Both the position numbers and the translations under genes were made by a program. A stretch of DNA of 64,000 nt from Promicromonospora thailandica. GTDB taxonomy: Bacteria; Actinomycetota; Actinomycetes; Actinomycetales; Cellulomonadaceae. Location: the NCBI RefSeq assembly GCF_024171955.1, contig NZ_JAMTCS010000013.1, positions 156,481 through 220,480 of the forward strand, written 5' to 3'. Positions 51,782 to 61,200 of the stretch are shown piece by piece. Under the pieces are notes generated by a model, which had not been told where the DNA came from, did not search any database, and saw nothing but the letters and a program-made list of their open reading frames with translations. Each line of letters begins with the position of its first letter. Position 1 is the first letter of the stretch.

Positions 51782-53059
51782 ATGAGCACAGGGGTGAGCG
51801 GCGGCGCGGCCGCGGACGTCGTGGTCGTGGGTGCCGGGATCGTCGGCGCCGCCTGCGCCCGTGCGCTCGCCCGGGCGGGCACCCGCGTGACGGTGCTCGA
51901 CCGCGGTGCTGCGGCGTCCGCCACGAGCGCCCACGGCGAGGGCAACCTGCTCGTCTCCGACAAGGGCCCCGGCCCCGAGCTCGACCTCGCCCTCGTCTCC
52001 CTGCGCCGCTGGACGGTCCTGGCCGGCGAGCTCGCCGACGAGCTCGGGCCCCGCTTCCCGTCGGTCGAGCACGAGCCCAAGGGGGGCCTCGTGGTCGTGG
52101 CCTCCGAGCCGGGGCTGGCGGGCCTGCGCGAGCTCGCCGCGGGCCAGCGGGCGGCCGGCGTCGAGGCCGTCGAGGTGACCGGTGAGCAGGCCAGGGAGCT
52201 CGAACCCGACCTCGCGCCGGGCGTGCTCGGGGGCGTGCACTACCCGCAGGACGCCCAGGTGCAGCCCGTGGTGGCCACCGAGGCGCTGCTCGCCTCCGCG
52301 CGCCGTGCGGGCGCCGTCGTGCGCACGGGCGTGGAGGTGACCGGGGGGCTGCGCGGTGCCGACGGGCGCCTGGTGGGCGTGACCACCTCCGCGGGCGACC
52401 TCGCGGCGGGAGCAGTGGTCGTGGCCGCCGGGCCGTGGTCCGGCGAGGTGGCGCGGCGGCTCGGCGCGTGGGTCCCGGTGCGGCCGCGCCGCGGCACCGT
52501 GCTCGTGACCACCCCCATGTCCCAGCGGGTGCACCACAAGGTGTACGACGGCGACTACTTCGCCGCCACCCAGTCGGCGGGCGCCGAGCTGCAGACCTCC
52601 GCCGTGGTCGAGTCGACGCGCGGCGGCACGGTGCTCATCGGGTCGAGCCGGGAGCAGGTCGGGTTCGACGACCGGCCGCGTGCCGAGGTGCTGGCGCACA
52701 TGGCACGCCGGGCCGTCGCGGTGTTCCCGTTCCTGGCGCAGACCAACGTGATGCGCTCCTACCTGGGCTTCCGCCCGTACATGCCCGACCACCTGCCGGT
52801 GATCGGCGCCGACCCGGAGCTGCCGGGGCTGTGGTTCGCGACCGGGCACGAGGGGGCGGGCGTCGGCCTGGCCCCCGCGACCGGGGACCTCGTCGCGGCG
52901 GCGCTGCTGGGCGCCGACCCGGCGGTCGACCCGCGCCCGTACGCGGCCGACCGCCCCACGCTGTCCGCACTCCGCCCAGACGTGTCAGACGCTCAGGCCG
53001 CTCAGGTGACCTGTGCGTCCGGCACGACCGAGAAGGCTCACGAGGGGGTACGACCGTGA
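51782..53059 (+). CDS. D-hydroxyproline dehydrogenase, FAD subunit (DadA-like)
   Basis: A 425-residue FAD oxidoreductase of the DAO family. The Rossmann motif is VVVVGAGIVGAACARALARA, followed by SATSAHGEGNLL (flavin-contacting). The C-terminal FAD motif is GLWFATGHEGAGVGLAPATG. It resembles the beta-type subunit of heteromeric D-hydroxyproline/proline dehydrogenases. The next two genes encode a small [2Fe-2S] subunit and a second FAD subunit, overlapping by 4 bp each. Together they would oxidise cis-4-hydroxy-D-proline to pyrroline-4-hydroxy-2-carboxylate. Start is 7 bp after the GntR stop, with an AGGACGGG site. Confidence 0.9.
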   Translation: MSTGVSGGAAADVVVVGAGIVGAACARALARAGTRVTVLDRGAAASATSAHGEGNLLVSDKGPGPELDLALVSLRRWTVLAGELADELGPRFPSVEHEPKGGLVVVASEPGLAGLRELAAGQRAAGVEAVEVTGEQARELEPDLAPGVLGGVHYPQDAQVQPVVATEALLASARRAGAVVRTGVEVTGGLRGADGRLVGVTTSAGDLAAGAVVVAAGPWSGEVARRLGAWVPVRPRRGTVLVTTPMSQRVHHKVYDGDYFAATQSAGAELQTSAVVESTRGGTVLIGSSREQVGFDDRPRAEVLAHMARRAVAVFPFLAQTNVMRSYLGFRPYMPDHLPVIGADPELPGLWFATGHEGAGVGLAPATGDLVAAALLGADPAVDPRPYAADRPTLSALRPDVSDAQAAQVTCASGTTEKAHEGVRP

Positions 53060-53388
53060 CATCGCACCGCATCTCTGCCGAGGCCGACCCGGTGCGGCCG
53101 GGAGCCGACCGGCCGCTCACGATCGTGGTCGACGGCGAGCCCGTGACCGGGACCGCCGGACAGACCCTCGCCGGCGTGCTGCTGGGCGCCGGACGCCGCG
53201 AGTGGCGCACCACGAGCGGCGGCGGCGCGCCGCGCGGCGTGTTCTGCGGCATCGGCGTCTGCTTCGACTGCCTCGTGGAGGTCAACGGCCTGCGCGACGT
53301 GCGCGCGTGCCTGCGCCGGGCGCAGGACGGCGACGTCGTGGTGCGGCAGGGCCCGGACCGGGCCGGCGCGCAGGAGGCGGACCGGTGA
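53056..53388 (+). CDS. [2Fe-2S] small subunit of the D-hydroxyproline dehydrogenase
   Basis: A 110-residue ferredoxin-like protein from a GTG start that overlaps the previous stop. The cluster ligands are in GVFCGIGVCFDCLVEVNGL and RACLRRAQDG, giving C-x4-C-x2-C-xn-C. Such small subunits (gamma-type) join a DadA-like and a Bfd-like FAD subunit in hydroxyproline and octopine/nopaline dehydrogenases. The N-terminal strand PLTIVVDGEPVTGTAGQTLA is the ferredoxin fold. Its stop is shared with the next gene by a 4-bp overlap. Confidence 0.9.
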   Translation: MTSHRISAEADPVRPGADRPLTIVVDGEPVTGTAGQTLAGVLLGAGRREWRTTSGGGAPRGVFCGIGVCFDCLVEVNGLRDVRACLRRAQDGDVVVRQGPDRAGAQEADR

Positions 53389-54821
53389 ACGGGGTGCGAG
53401 GACGGCACGTCGTCGTGGTGGGCGCCGGACCGGCCGGGCTGGCCGCCGCCCGCGCGGCCGCGGACGCCGGGGCCCGGGTGACGCTGCTCGACGCCGCGGA
53501 CGGGCTCGGCGGCCAGTACTGGCGGCACCTGCCGCAGGCGCGGCCCGCGGCGCGCGAGCAGGTGCTGCACCACCGCTGGGACACCTACCGGGAGCTGAGC
53601 GCCGCGGTGCGGGAGCACCCGGCCGTCACGGTGCGGGCCTCGGCGCAGGTGTGGTCGCTCGACCGGCTCGACGACGGCGTCCGCCTGCACGTGCTCGTCG
53701 GGGAGCCCGACGACGCCGGACGCGCGCCGCTCGCCCTCGCCCCGGACGCGCTCGTGCTCGCCACCGGCGCCCACGACCGGACCCTCCCGTTCCCGGGCTG
53801 GCAGCTGCCCGGGGTGTACTCGGCCGGGGCGGCGCAGGCGCTGGCCAAGGGGGAGCGGGTCGCCGTGGGACGCCGGGTCGTGGTCGCCGGTGCCGGACCC
53901 TTCCTGCTGCCCGTCGCGTCCTCGCTGCTGCGCACCGGCGCCGCCGTCCTGGGCGTGCACGAGGCGAGCCGCGCCGGGGCGCTCGCACGCTGGCTGGACC
54001 GGCCGTGGGAGCTCGCGGCCGTACCGGGCAAGGCCGCCGAGCTCGCGGGATACGTCGCCGAGCTGGCGCGCCACCGCGTGCCGTGGCGCGCGGGCGAGGC
54101 GGTGGTCGCCGCGCACGGCGACGGTCAGGTCGAGGCCGTGACGATCGCGCGCCTGGACGCGCGGTGGGCGCCCGTCCCGGGCACCGAGCGCGTGGTCGCG
54201 GCGGACGCCGTGGCCGTGAGCCACGGGTTCACGCCGCGCCTGGAGCTCGCGGTCGCCGCCGGGTGCGCGCTGACGCCCGGCCGGTTCGTCGTCGTCGACC
54301 GCGCCCAGGCCACGTCCGTGCCGGGCGTGTGGGCCGCAGGCGAGGTCACGGGCATCGGCGGGGCCGACGCCGCCCTGGCCGAGGGCGCCGTCGCGGGCGC
54401 TGCCGCGGCGGGTGCCGACCCCGCGCCGTCGGCGGTGCGCGCCCGGGACCGGGCGCGCGGGTTCACCGCCCGCATCGAGGCCGCCCACGGCGTGCGCGGC
54501 GGGTGGGTGCGCTGGCTGCGCGACGACACGGTGGTGTGCCGCTGCGAGGAGACCACCTACGGCCGGCTGCGCGAGGTCGCCGACCTCACCGCGTCCCGCG
54601 AGACCCGCTCCGTCAAGCTCACCAGCCGGGCCGGCCTCGGCCCGTGCCAGGCGCGCATGTGCGGGCGCACGGTCGAGGAGCTGCTGGGCGCGATGGACCC
54701 GGGCGGCCCCGGCGTGGACCGGCGGCCCGTCGTCGTGCCCGTACGGCTCGGGGACCTCGCGGCCCTGCCCGACGCGCCCGAACTTCCCCCTACCCCCGCA
54801 ACCACAGGAGACCCGACATGA
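53385..54821 (+). CDS. FAD/NAD(P) oxidoreductase subunit with Bfd-like [2Fe-2S] domain
   Basis: A 478-residue subunit. N-terminal Rossmann: HVVVVGAGPAGLAAARAAAD; a second nucleotide site VVVAGAGPFLLPVASSLL; and the FAD tail GVWAAGEVTGIGGADAALAE. The C-terminal domain carries a cluster motif, VVCRCEETTYGRL with LGPCQARMCGR (C-x-C and C-x4-C), like bacterioferritin-associated ferredoxin. This is the alpha subunit architecture of heterotrimeric D-hydroxyproline dehydrogenases (compare LhpE-type). It starts GTG within a 4-bp overlap and ends overlapping the deaminase gene by 4 bp. Confidence 0.92.
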   Translation: MNGVRGRHVVVVGAGPAGLAAARAAADAGARVTLLDAADGLGGQYWRHLPQARPAAREQVLHHRWDTYRELSAAVREHPAVTVRASAQVWSLDRLDDGVRLHVLVGEPDDAGRAPLALAPDALVLATGAHDRTLPFPGWQLPGVYSAGAAQALAKGERVAVGRRVVVAGAGPFLLPVASSLLRTGAAVLGVHEASRAGALARWLDRPWELAAVPGKAAELAGYVAELARHRVPWRAGEAVVAAHGDGQVEAVTIARLDARWAPVPGTERVVAADAVAVSHGFTPRLELAVAAGCALTPGRFVVVDRAQATSVPGVWAAGEVTGIGGADAALAEGAVAGAAAAGADPAPSAVRARDRARGFTARIEAAHGVRGGWVRWLRDDTVVCRCEETTYGRLREVADLTASRETRSVKLTSRAGLGPCQARMCGRTVEELLGAMDPGGPGVDRRPVVVPVRLGDLAALPDAPELPPTPATTGDPT

Positions 54822-55735
54822 ACCAGCGGTTCGACCTCGGCGGCGTCATCGTCGCCACCACGCTCGCCTTCACGCCCGACGACTCCGCGCCGGCCGGCCT
54901 CGCCGTCGACCACGAGAAGTTCGCCGCGCACTGCGAGCTCCTCATCGAGAACGGCTGCCGCGGCGTCGGCCCGAACGGGTCCCTGGGCGAGTACTCCTCG
55001 CTCACCGACGACGAGCGCCGCCGCGTGATCCAGACCGCCGTGCAGGCCGTCGACGGGCGGGGCCTGGTCGTGGCGGGCGTGCACGGCGTGGGCGCGCACC
55101 AGGCCCGGCACTGGGCCGAGCTCGCCGCGCAGGACGGGGCGGACGGCGTGCTGCTGCTGCCGCCCACGATCTACCGCGCCAACCGGTCCGAGGTGATCGC
55201 GCACTACGCCGCCGTCAACGAGGTAGGCCTGCCGATCATGGTCTACAACAACCCGATCGACACCAAGGTGGACCTCACGCCGAGCATCCTCGCCGAGCTC
55301 GCCGAGCTCGAGAACGTCGTGGCCGTCAAGGAGTTCTCCGGCGACGTGCGGCGCGTGCTGGAGATCAAGGAGGCCGCCCCCGACCTCGACGTCATCGCCG
55401 GGGCGGACGACCTGCTGTTCGAGTCGCTCGTGGCCGGTGCCGTCGGCTGGTTCGCCGGGTACCCCAACGCGTTCCCGCGCGAGGCCGTCGAGATCTACAC
55501 CCTCGTCACCGAGGGCCGGATCGACGAGGCCCGCGAGCTGTACCGCCACCTGGTGCCGGTGTTCCGCTGGGACTCGCGCACCGAGTTCGTCCAGGCCATC
55601 AAGCTCTCGATCGACATCGCCGGGCAGAGCTACGGTGGCCCCACCCGCCCGCCGCGCGGCCCGCTGTCCGCGGAGCACGAGGCGCAGGTGCGCAAGGACA
55701 CCGAGGCGGCGCTCGCCTACATCGCGTCGCGCTGA
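54818..55735 (+). CDS. Pyrroline-4-hydroxy-2-carboxylate deaminase (DHDPS family)
   Basis: A 305-residue TIM-barrel Schiff-base enzyme of the dihydrodipicolinate synthase/NAL family. Signature parts are CRGVGPNGSLGEYSSLTDDE, GVHGVGAHQARHWAELA, IMVYNNPIDTKVDLTP with the active-site Tyr, and the Schiff-base Lys in NVVAVKEFSGDVRRVLE. In this operon the expected reaction is deamination of 1-pyrroline-4-hydroxy-2-carboxylate to alpha-ketoglutarate semialdehyde plus ammonia, rather than lysine synthesis. The ATG overlaps the upstream stop by 4 bp. Confidence 0.93.
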   Translation: MNQRFDLGGVIVATTLAFTPDDSAPAGLAVDHEKFAAHCELLIENGCRGVGPNGSLGEYSSLTDDERRRVIQTAVQAVDGRGLVVAGVHGVGAHQARHWAELAAQDGADGVLLLPPTIYRANRSEVIAHYAAVNEVGLPIMVYNNPIDTKVDLTPSILAELAELENVVAVKEFSGDVRRVLEIKEAAPDLDVIAGADDLLFESLVAGAVGWFAGYPNAFPREAVEIYTLVTEGRIDEARELYRHLVPVFRWDSRTEFVQAIKLSIDIAGQSYGGPTRPPRGPLSAEHEAQVRKDTEAALAYIASR

Positions 55736-55763
55736 CCTCGTCCGGACCGAGCACAGGAGCGAC

Positions 55764-56765
55764 ATGCGCAGCAGCAGGACCATCACTGCCGTCGACTCGC
55801 ACACCGAGGGCATGCCGACACGCGTCGTGACCGGCGGCGTCGGCACCATCCCCGGCGCCACGATGAACGACAAGCGGCTCTACTTCATGGAGCACCTGGA
55901 CCACCTGCGGCACTTCCTCATGGACGAGCCGCGCGGGCACGCCGCCATGAGCGGCGCGATCCTGCAGCCGCCCACGCGCGCGGACTGCGACTGGGGCGTG
56001 GTCTACATCGAGGTGTCGGGCTGCCTGCCCATGTGCGGCCACGGGACCATCGGCGTGGCCACCGTGCTCGTGGAGACCGGCATGGTGGACGTGGTCGAGC
56101 CGGTCACCGAGATCCGGCTCGACACGCCCGCCGGGCTGGTGGTGGCCCGGGTGGCCGTCAGCGACGGCCACGCCGACTCCGTGACCATCGAGAACGTGCC
56201 CAGCTTCGTCACCGCCCTCGACCAGACCGTCGAGGTGCCCGGCTACGGCAGCGTGCCCTACTCCATGGCCTTCGGCGGCAACTTCTACGCCCTCGTGGAC
56301 CTCGACGACCTCAAGCTTCCCTTCGACCGCAGCCGCCAGCAGGACCTGCTCGCGGCCGGCCTCGCGATCATGGACGCCGTCAACGCGACCGCCATGCCCA
56401 GGCACCCGGAGCTCGACGGCGTCGAGGGCTGCCACCACGTCGAGCTCATCGCGCCCGGCTCGGACGCCACGCTCTCGCGGCACGCCATGGCCATCTACCC
56501 GGGCTGGTTCGACCGGTCGCCGTGCGGCACCGGCACGTCCGCCCGCATGGCCGAGCTCTGGGCGCGCGGCGAGCTGCCGCTGCACACCGACTTCGTCAAC
56601 GAGTCGTTCATCGGCAGCCGGTTCGTCGGGCGCCTGGTGGGGGAGACGACGGTGGCGGGCGTGCCCGCCGTGCTGCCCACCATCACCGGGCGTGCCTGGG
56701 TGACCGGCACCGCCAACTACCTGCTCGACCCGACCGACCCGTTCCCCACGGGCTTCGTCTTCTGA
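55764..56765 (+). CDS. 4-Hydroxyproline 2-epimerase (proline racemase family)
   Basis: A 333-residue cofactor-independent epimerase. Both catalytic cysteines are present: CLPMCGHGTIGVA near residue 90 and RSPCGTGTSARMAEL near ~255. The Thr that marks trans-3-hydroxyproline dehydratase in place of a Cys is not used. VDSHTEGMPTRVV opens the fold. It interconverts trans-4-hydroxy-L-proline and cis-4-hydroxy-D-proline, the first step of the pathway. ACAGGAGCGAC is the ribosome-binding site. It is the fifth catabolic gene, 28 bp after the deaminase. Confidence 0.94.
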   Translation: MRSSRTITAVDSHTEGMPTRVVTGGVGTIPGATMNDKRLYFMEHLDHLRHFLMDEPRGHAAMSGAILQPPTRADCDWGVVYIEVSGCLPMCGHGTIGVATVLVETGMVDVVEPVTEIRLDTPAGLVVARVAVSDGHADSVTIENVPSFVTALDQTVEVPGYGSVPYSMAFGGNFYALVDLDDLKLPFDRSRQQDLLAAGLAIMDAVNATAMPRHPELDGVEGCHHVELIAPGSDATLSRHAMAIYPGWFDRSPCGTGTSARMAELWARGELPLHTDFVNESFIGSRFVGRLVGETTVAGVPAVLPTITGRAWVTGTANYLLDPTDPFPTGFVF

Positions 56766-56792
56766 TCCCGCCTTCTGATGACTTGGAGTGCC

Positions 56793-58283
56793 ATGACCGC
56801 CACAGCGGCCGACCTCGACCGCACCGTCGACGACGTGGCCCGGCGGGCCACCGCGGCGTCCACCCCGCTGGCCCAGGCCGCGCCCGCGGTGCGCGCCGAC
56901 GCGCTGCGCCGCGCCGCCGCGGCCCTGGGCGACCACGCCGACGAGCTCGTCGCCCTGGCCCAGGCCGAGACCGGCCTCGCCGAGACCCGGCTGCGCGGCG
57001 AGCTCACCCGCACCCGGGTGCAGCTGCGCCTGTTCGCGCAGGTCGTCACCGAGGGCTCCTACCTCGACGTCCGCCTCGACGAGGCCGACCCCGACTTCGT
57101 GCTCGGCCCGCGCCCCGACCTGCGCCGCACGTTGTGGCCCGTCGGCCCGGTGCTGAACTTCGCGGCGAGCAACTTCCCGTTCGCGTTCTCCGTGGCCGGC
57201 GGCGACACCGCGGCGGCGCTCGCCGTGGGCTGCCCCGTGATCGTCAAGGCGCACCCGGGCCACCCGCGCCTGTCCGAGCGGGTCGCGGGCCTCGTGGGCG
57301 CCGCGCTCGTCGAGGCGGGGCTCCCCGAGGGCACGCTGCAGCTCGTCGCGGCGCAGGACGCCGGCGTCGCGCTGCTGGACCACCCGGCGGTGCGCGCCGC
57401 GGCCTTCACGGGGTCGCAGCGCGTCGGGCAGCTGCTCGCCGCGCGCGCGGCCGCGCGGCCCACGCCGATCCCGTTCTTCGGTGAGCTGGGCAGCGTGAAC
57501 CCGGTGCTCGTCACGGAGGCGGCCCTGCGTGAGCGTGCGGACACGCTCCTGGCCGGGTACGTCGCCAGCGTCTCCGGTTCGGCGGGCCAGCTCTGCACCA
57601 AGCCGGGCTTCCTGCTGGTCCCGGAGGGCACCGCGTACGACGCCGCCGTGGTCGCCGCCGCGGCGGACGTGCCCGAGCACCGGCTGCTCAACCCGGCCAT
57701 CGCCGACGGCTACGAGCGGCGCGTCGCGCAGGCCCTCGGCGCGGACGGCGTGCGCGTGGTGCACGCGGGCACCCTGCGCCGGGACGACGACGAGCAGGGC
57801 TGGGTCACGCCCACGGTCGCCGCCGTGTCCCTGGACGACCTCCGGGCCGCGGGCCCCACGCTGCTGGACGAGGTGTTCGGACCCTTCTCGGTGATCGTGG
57901 AGTACCCGGCCGGCACCGACCTCGCGGACGTCGTCGCCGAGCTGTTCCCCGGCAACCTCACCGTGACGCTGCACCTCGGAGCGCACGAGGCCGATGCCGA
58001 CCGGGCCGCCCTCGTGGCCCGCCTCGGCGGGCACGCCGGGCGCGTGCTGCTCGGCGGCTGGCCCACCGGCGTGGCCGTGACCCCCGCGATGCAGCACGGC
58101 GGCCCCTGGCCCGCGACCACCACCGACGGCACCTCCGTGGGCACCGCGGCCGTCGGCCGGTTCCTGCGGGGCGTCACCTACCAGGACGCCCCGCAGGAGC
58201 TGCTGCCGCCGCCGCTGCGGGACGACAACCCGTGGGACGTCCCGCGCACCGTCTCCCCGCGGGGGGCCTCGCAGCAGTGGTGA
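56793..58283 (+). CDS. Alpha-ketoglutarate semialdehyde dehydrogenase
   Basis: A 496-residue NAD(P)+-dependent aldehyde dehydrogenase. The general-base Glu is in PFFGELGSVNPVLVTE and the catalytic Cys in SAGQLCTKPGFLLVPEG, a signature of the ketoglutarate-semialdehyde (YcbD-type) group. The cofactor region is VLNFAASNFPFAFSVAGGD and AFTGSQRVGQLLAAR. The ATG at 56793 has TTGGAG upstream. It completes hydroxyproline breakdown by oxidising the semialdehyde to alpha-ketoglutarate, which enters the TCA cycle. It is the last gene of the plus-strand operon. Confidence 0.95.
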   Translation: MTATAADLDRTVDDVARRATAASTPLAQAAPAVRADALRRAAAALGDHADELVALAQAETGLAETRLRGELTRTRVQLRLFAQVVTEGSYLDVRLDEADPDFVLGPRPDLRRTLWPVGPVLNFAASNFPFAFSVAGGDTAAALAVGCPVIVKAHPGHPRLSERVAGLVGAALVEAGLPEGTLQLVAAQDAGVALLDHPAVRAAAFTGSQRVGQLLAARAAARPTPIPFFGELGSVNPVLVTEAALRERADTLLAGYVASVSGSAGQLCTKPGFLLVPEGTAYDAAVVAAAADVPEHRLLNPAIADGYERRVAQALGADGVRVVHAGTLRRDDDEQGWVTPTVAAVSLDDLRAAGPTLLDEVFGPFSVIVEYPAGTDLADVVAELFPGNLTVTLHLGAHEADADRAALVARLGGHAGRVLLGGWPTGVAVTPAMQHGGPWPATTTDGTSVGTAAVGRFLRGVTYQDAPQELLPPPLRDDNPWDVPRTVSPRGASQQW

Positions 58284-58290
58284 CCGGCGG

Positions 58291-61200
58291 TCAGCGCGTG
58301 TCCGCCGCCAGCCGCTGCGCCACCCGCGCCGCCTCCGCGGCCCGCGCCTGCGCCCGCTCCGCCCGGCGCGCCGCGCGGGCCGCACGCTTGCTCGTGCGCC
58401 CGCCGGCCCGCCGCTCGAAGAGCGTGTAGATCACCGGTACGACGTACAGCGTCAGCAGCGTCGAGGACACCAGACCGCCGATCACCACGAGCGCCAGCGG
58501 CTGCGAGATGAAGGCGCCGCCGCCCGTCAAGCCGAACGCCATCGGCGTCAGTGCCAGGATCGTCGCGGCCGCCGTCATCACGATCGGCCGCAGCCGCTGC
58601 CGCGCGCCCTCCCGCACCGCCTCGTCCAGCTCCCGCCCCGCGGCCCGGTACTGGTTGATCAGGTCGATCAGCACGATCGCGTTCGACACCACGATCCCCA
58701 CCAGCATCAGCACACCGATCAGCGCCGCCACGTCCAGCGGAGTCCCCGTGAGCAGCAGCGCCCCGAGCGCGCCCGTCGCCGCGAACGGCACCGACACCAG
58801 CAGGATCAGCGGCTGACCGATGCTGCGGAACGTCGCCACCATGACCAGGTACACGATCAGGATCGCGACCAGCAGCGCCAGACCCAGGTCCGCGAACGCG
58901 TCCGCCTGGTCGGCCGCGAGGCCACCCAGCGCCACCTCGGCGCCACCCGGCAGGTCCAGGTCGTCGATCTCGGCCTGCAGCGCCTGGGACAGCGCACCCA
59001 GGTCGTCGCCGGCCGGGGTCACGGCCACGGTCGCGCTGCGCTCGCCGTCCACCCGCGTCAGCGACGCCGGCGCCGACACCCGCTCCACCGACACCAGGTC
59101 GCTCAACGGCACCACGCCCGCCGCCGTCGGCACCTGCACCTTCTCGATCTCGGCCGCCGTCGCCGGCACGTCCCCGGCCACCACCACGTCGAGCGAGGCA
59201 CCGTCCAGATCGAGCGTGCCGATGCTCCGCTCGTTCATGACGCCCGCCAGCAGGCCCGACACCGCCTGCTCGGTCAGCCCCGCCTCGGCCGCCGCGTCCC
59301 GGTCCACCGAGACCTGCACCGTGGACTGCTCGGCCGCGAGGTTGTTCGACACGTCGCCCACGCCGTCAACGTCCGCCACCGCGTCCTCGACGGCGCTCGC
59401 GGCCGCCGTCAGGTCGTCCGCCTCGGGCGCCGTGACGACCAGGTCGACGGTGCTGCTCGCGAAGCCGGCGTCACCGGCGGACACGGTGAGCTCCCCGTCG
59501 AGCGCGGCGCCGTCGAGCGCCTCGTCCACGTCGTCCTGCACGGCGGCGCCGTCGGCGTCGTCCTGGAGGGTGAGGGCGAAGGTGGCGCTGCTCGCGCCGC
59601 CGCCCGCGCCGAAGGCCGCGGCGAGGCCGTCGCCCGAGCCGACGGTGGTCTGCACCGTGGCGACGCCGTCGACGCCGGCCAGCACGTCCTCGACCTCCCG
59701 GGCCGCCTCGTCCTGCGCGACCAGCGACGTGCCCGGCTCGAGCTCCTGCGTCACCGACAGCGTGTCCTGGCCCGCGGCACCGATGAAGTTGGTCTCCATG
59801 CGGGGCACCAGGGCGAGCGTGCCGGCCAGCAGCGCCACCGCGACCCCCAGCGTGACCACCGGGTGCCGCAGCGCCGCGCCCAGCGACGGCACGTAGGCAC
59901 GCTGCCAGACGCCGCGCCGCTCCTTCGCCTCGGCGGCCTCGCGCAGCGCGACACCGCCGTCGGCCGAGGCGGGAACCTTGATGAACCAGTAGGCCAGCAC
60001 CGGCACGACGACGAGCGCCACCACCAGCGACGCGCCCATGGCGATCGCGACGGTCACCGCGAACGGCTGGAACAGCTCGCCCGCCATGCCCCCCACGAGC
60101 GCGATCGGCGCGAACACCGCGACCGTGCAGACCGTGGAGGCGGTGATCGCGGCGCCCACCTCGCGCACGGCGGTCACGATCGCGTCCACGCGGTCCTCGC
60201 CGTAGGACAGGTGCCGCTTGATGTTCTCGATCACCACGATCGAGTCGTCCACGATGCGCCCGATCGAGATGGTCATGGCGGCGAGCGTCAGGATGTTGAG
60301 CGTGTAGCCGGTCAGGTTCATCGCGGCGAACGTGACGGCCAGCGACAGCGGGATCGAGATCGCCGAGACCAGCGTGGCCCGCAGCGAGGCCAGGAACACC
60401 AGGATCACGAGCACCGCGAACAGCAGGCCGAGCCCGCCCTCCGTGGTCAGGCCCTTGATGGACTCCTCGATGAACGGCGCCTGGTCGAACGTCACCACGG
60501 TGGTCACGCCGTTCGCGTTGAGCTCGTCGGCCACGTCGGTCAGCACGTCGTGCACGGCGTGCGACACGTCGACCGTGTTCCCGTCCGGCGTCTTGGTCAG
60601 GGCGATCGCGAGCGACGGCTCCCCGTCCAGGCGCGAGTAGGAGGTGGCCGGCACGTCCTGCACGCTCACCTCGGCGACGTCCCCGAGGTGGACGACGGCG
60701 GAGGGCGCCTCCGGCGCCGGCTGCTGACCCGGCTGCGGGGCTTGCGGGCCCGCCGCCGCGGCGGGCAGGACCGGCAGGTTCTCCAGCTCCTCGACCGAGG
60801 CGACCGTGGTGCCGACCTGGACGCTGCTCGTGGTGCCGTCCTCGGTCACGGCGCCGACCGGGGTGACCGTGCCGTTGTCCTGGAGCAGCGTGGCGAGCTG
60901 CGCCGCGCTGAGGCCCGCGGCGGCGAGCTTCGCGTCGTCCGGCTCGATCACGACCTGGCGCTCGGTGGCGCCCGTGACGGTGACGTCGCGCACCTCCGCG
61001 ATGCCGGACAGCTCGGGCACCAGCACGTCGTCGATCGCGTCGGTGAGCTCCTGCTCGTCGCCGGTGCCGGACACCGCGAGCTGGACGACCGGCAGGTCGT
61101 CGAGGGAGCCCGCCACGACCTCGGGCTCGACACCCTCGGGCAGGCCCAGGCCGGCGAGCGCCGAGCCGATCTCCTGCTCGACGGCGTCGACGTCGGTGCC

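Noticed and set aside
54818..55735. Dihydrodipicolinate synthase of lysine biosynthesis
   Set aside because: Its position inside the hydroxyproline operon makes the deaminase role much more likely.
55764..56765. Trans-3-hydroxyproline dehydratase
   Set aside because: That enzyme has Thr in place of the second catalytic Cys; here both cysteines are present.
55599..58385. Minus-strand 928-codon frame over the epimerase and dehydrogenase
   Set aside because: Antisense shadow of two enzyme genes with intact catalytic residues.
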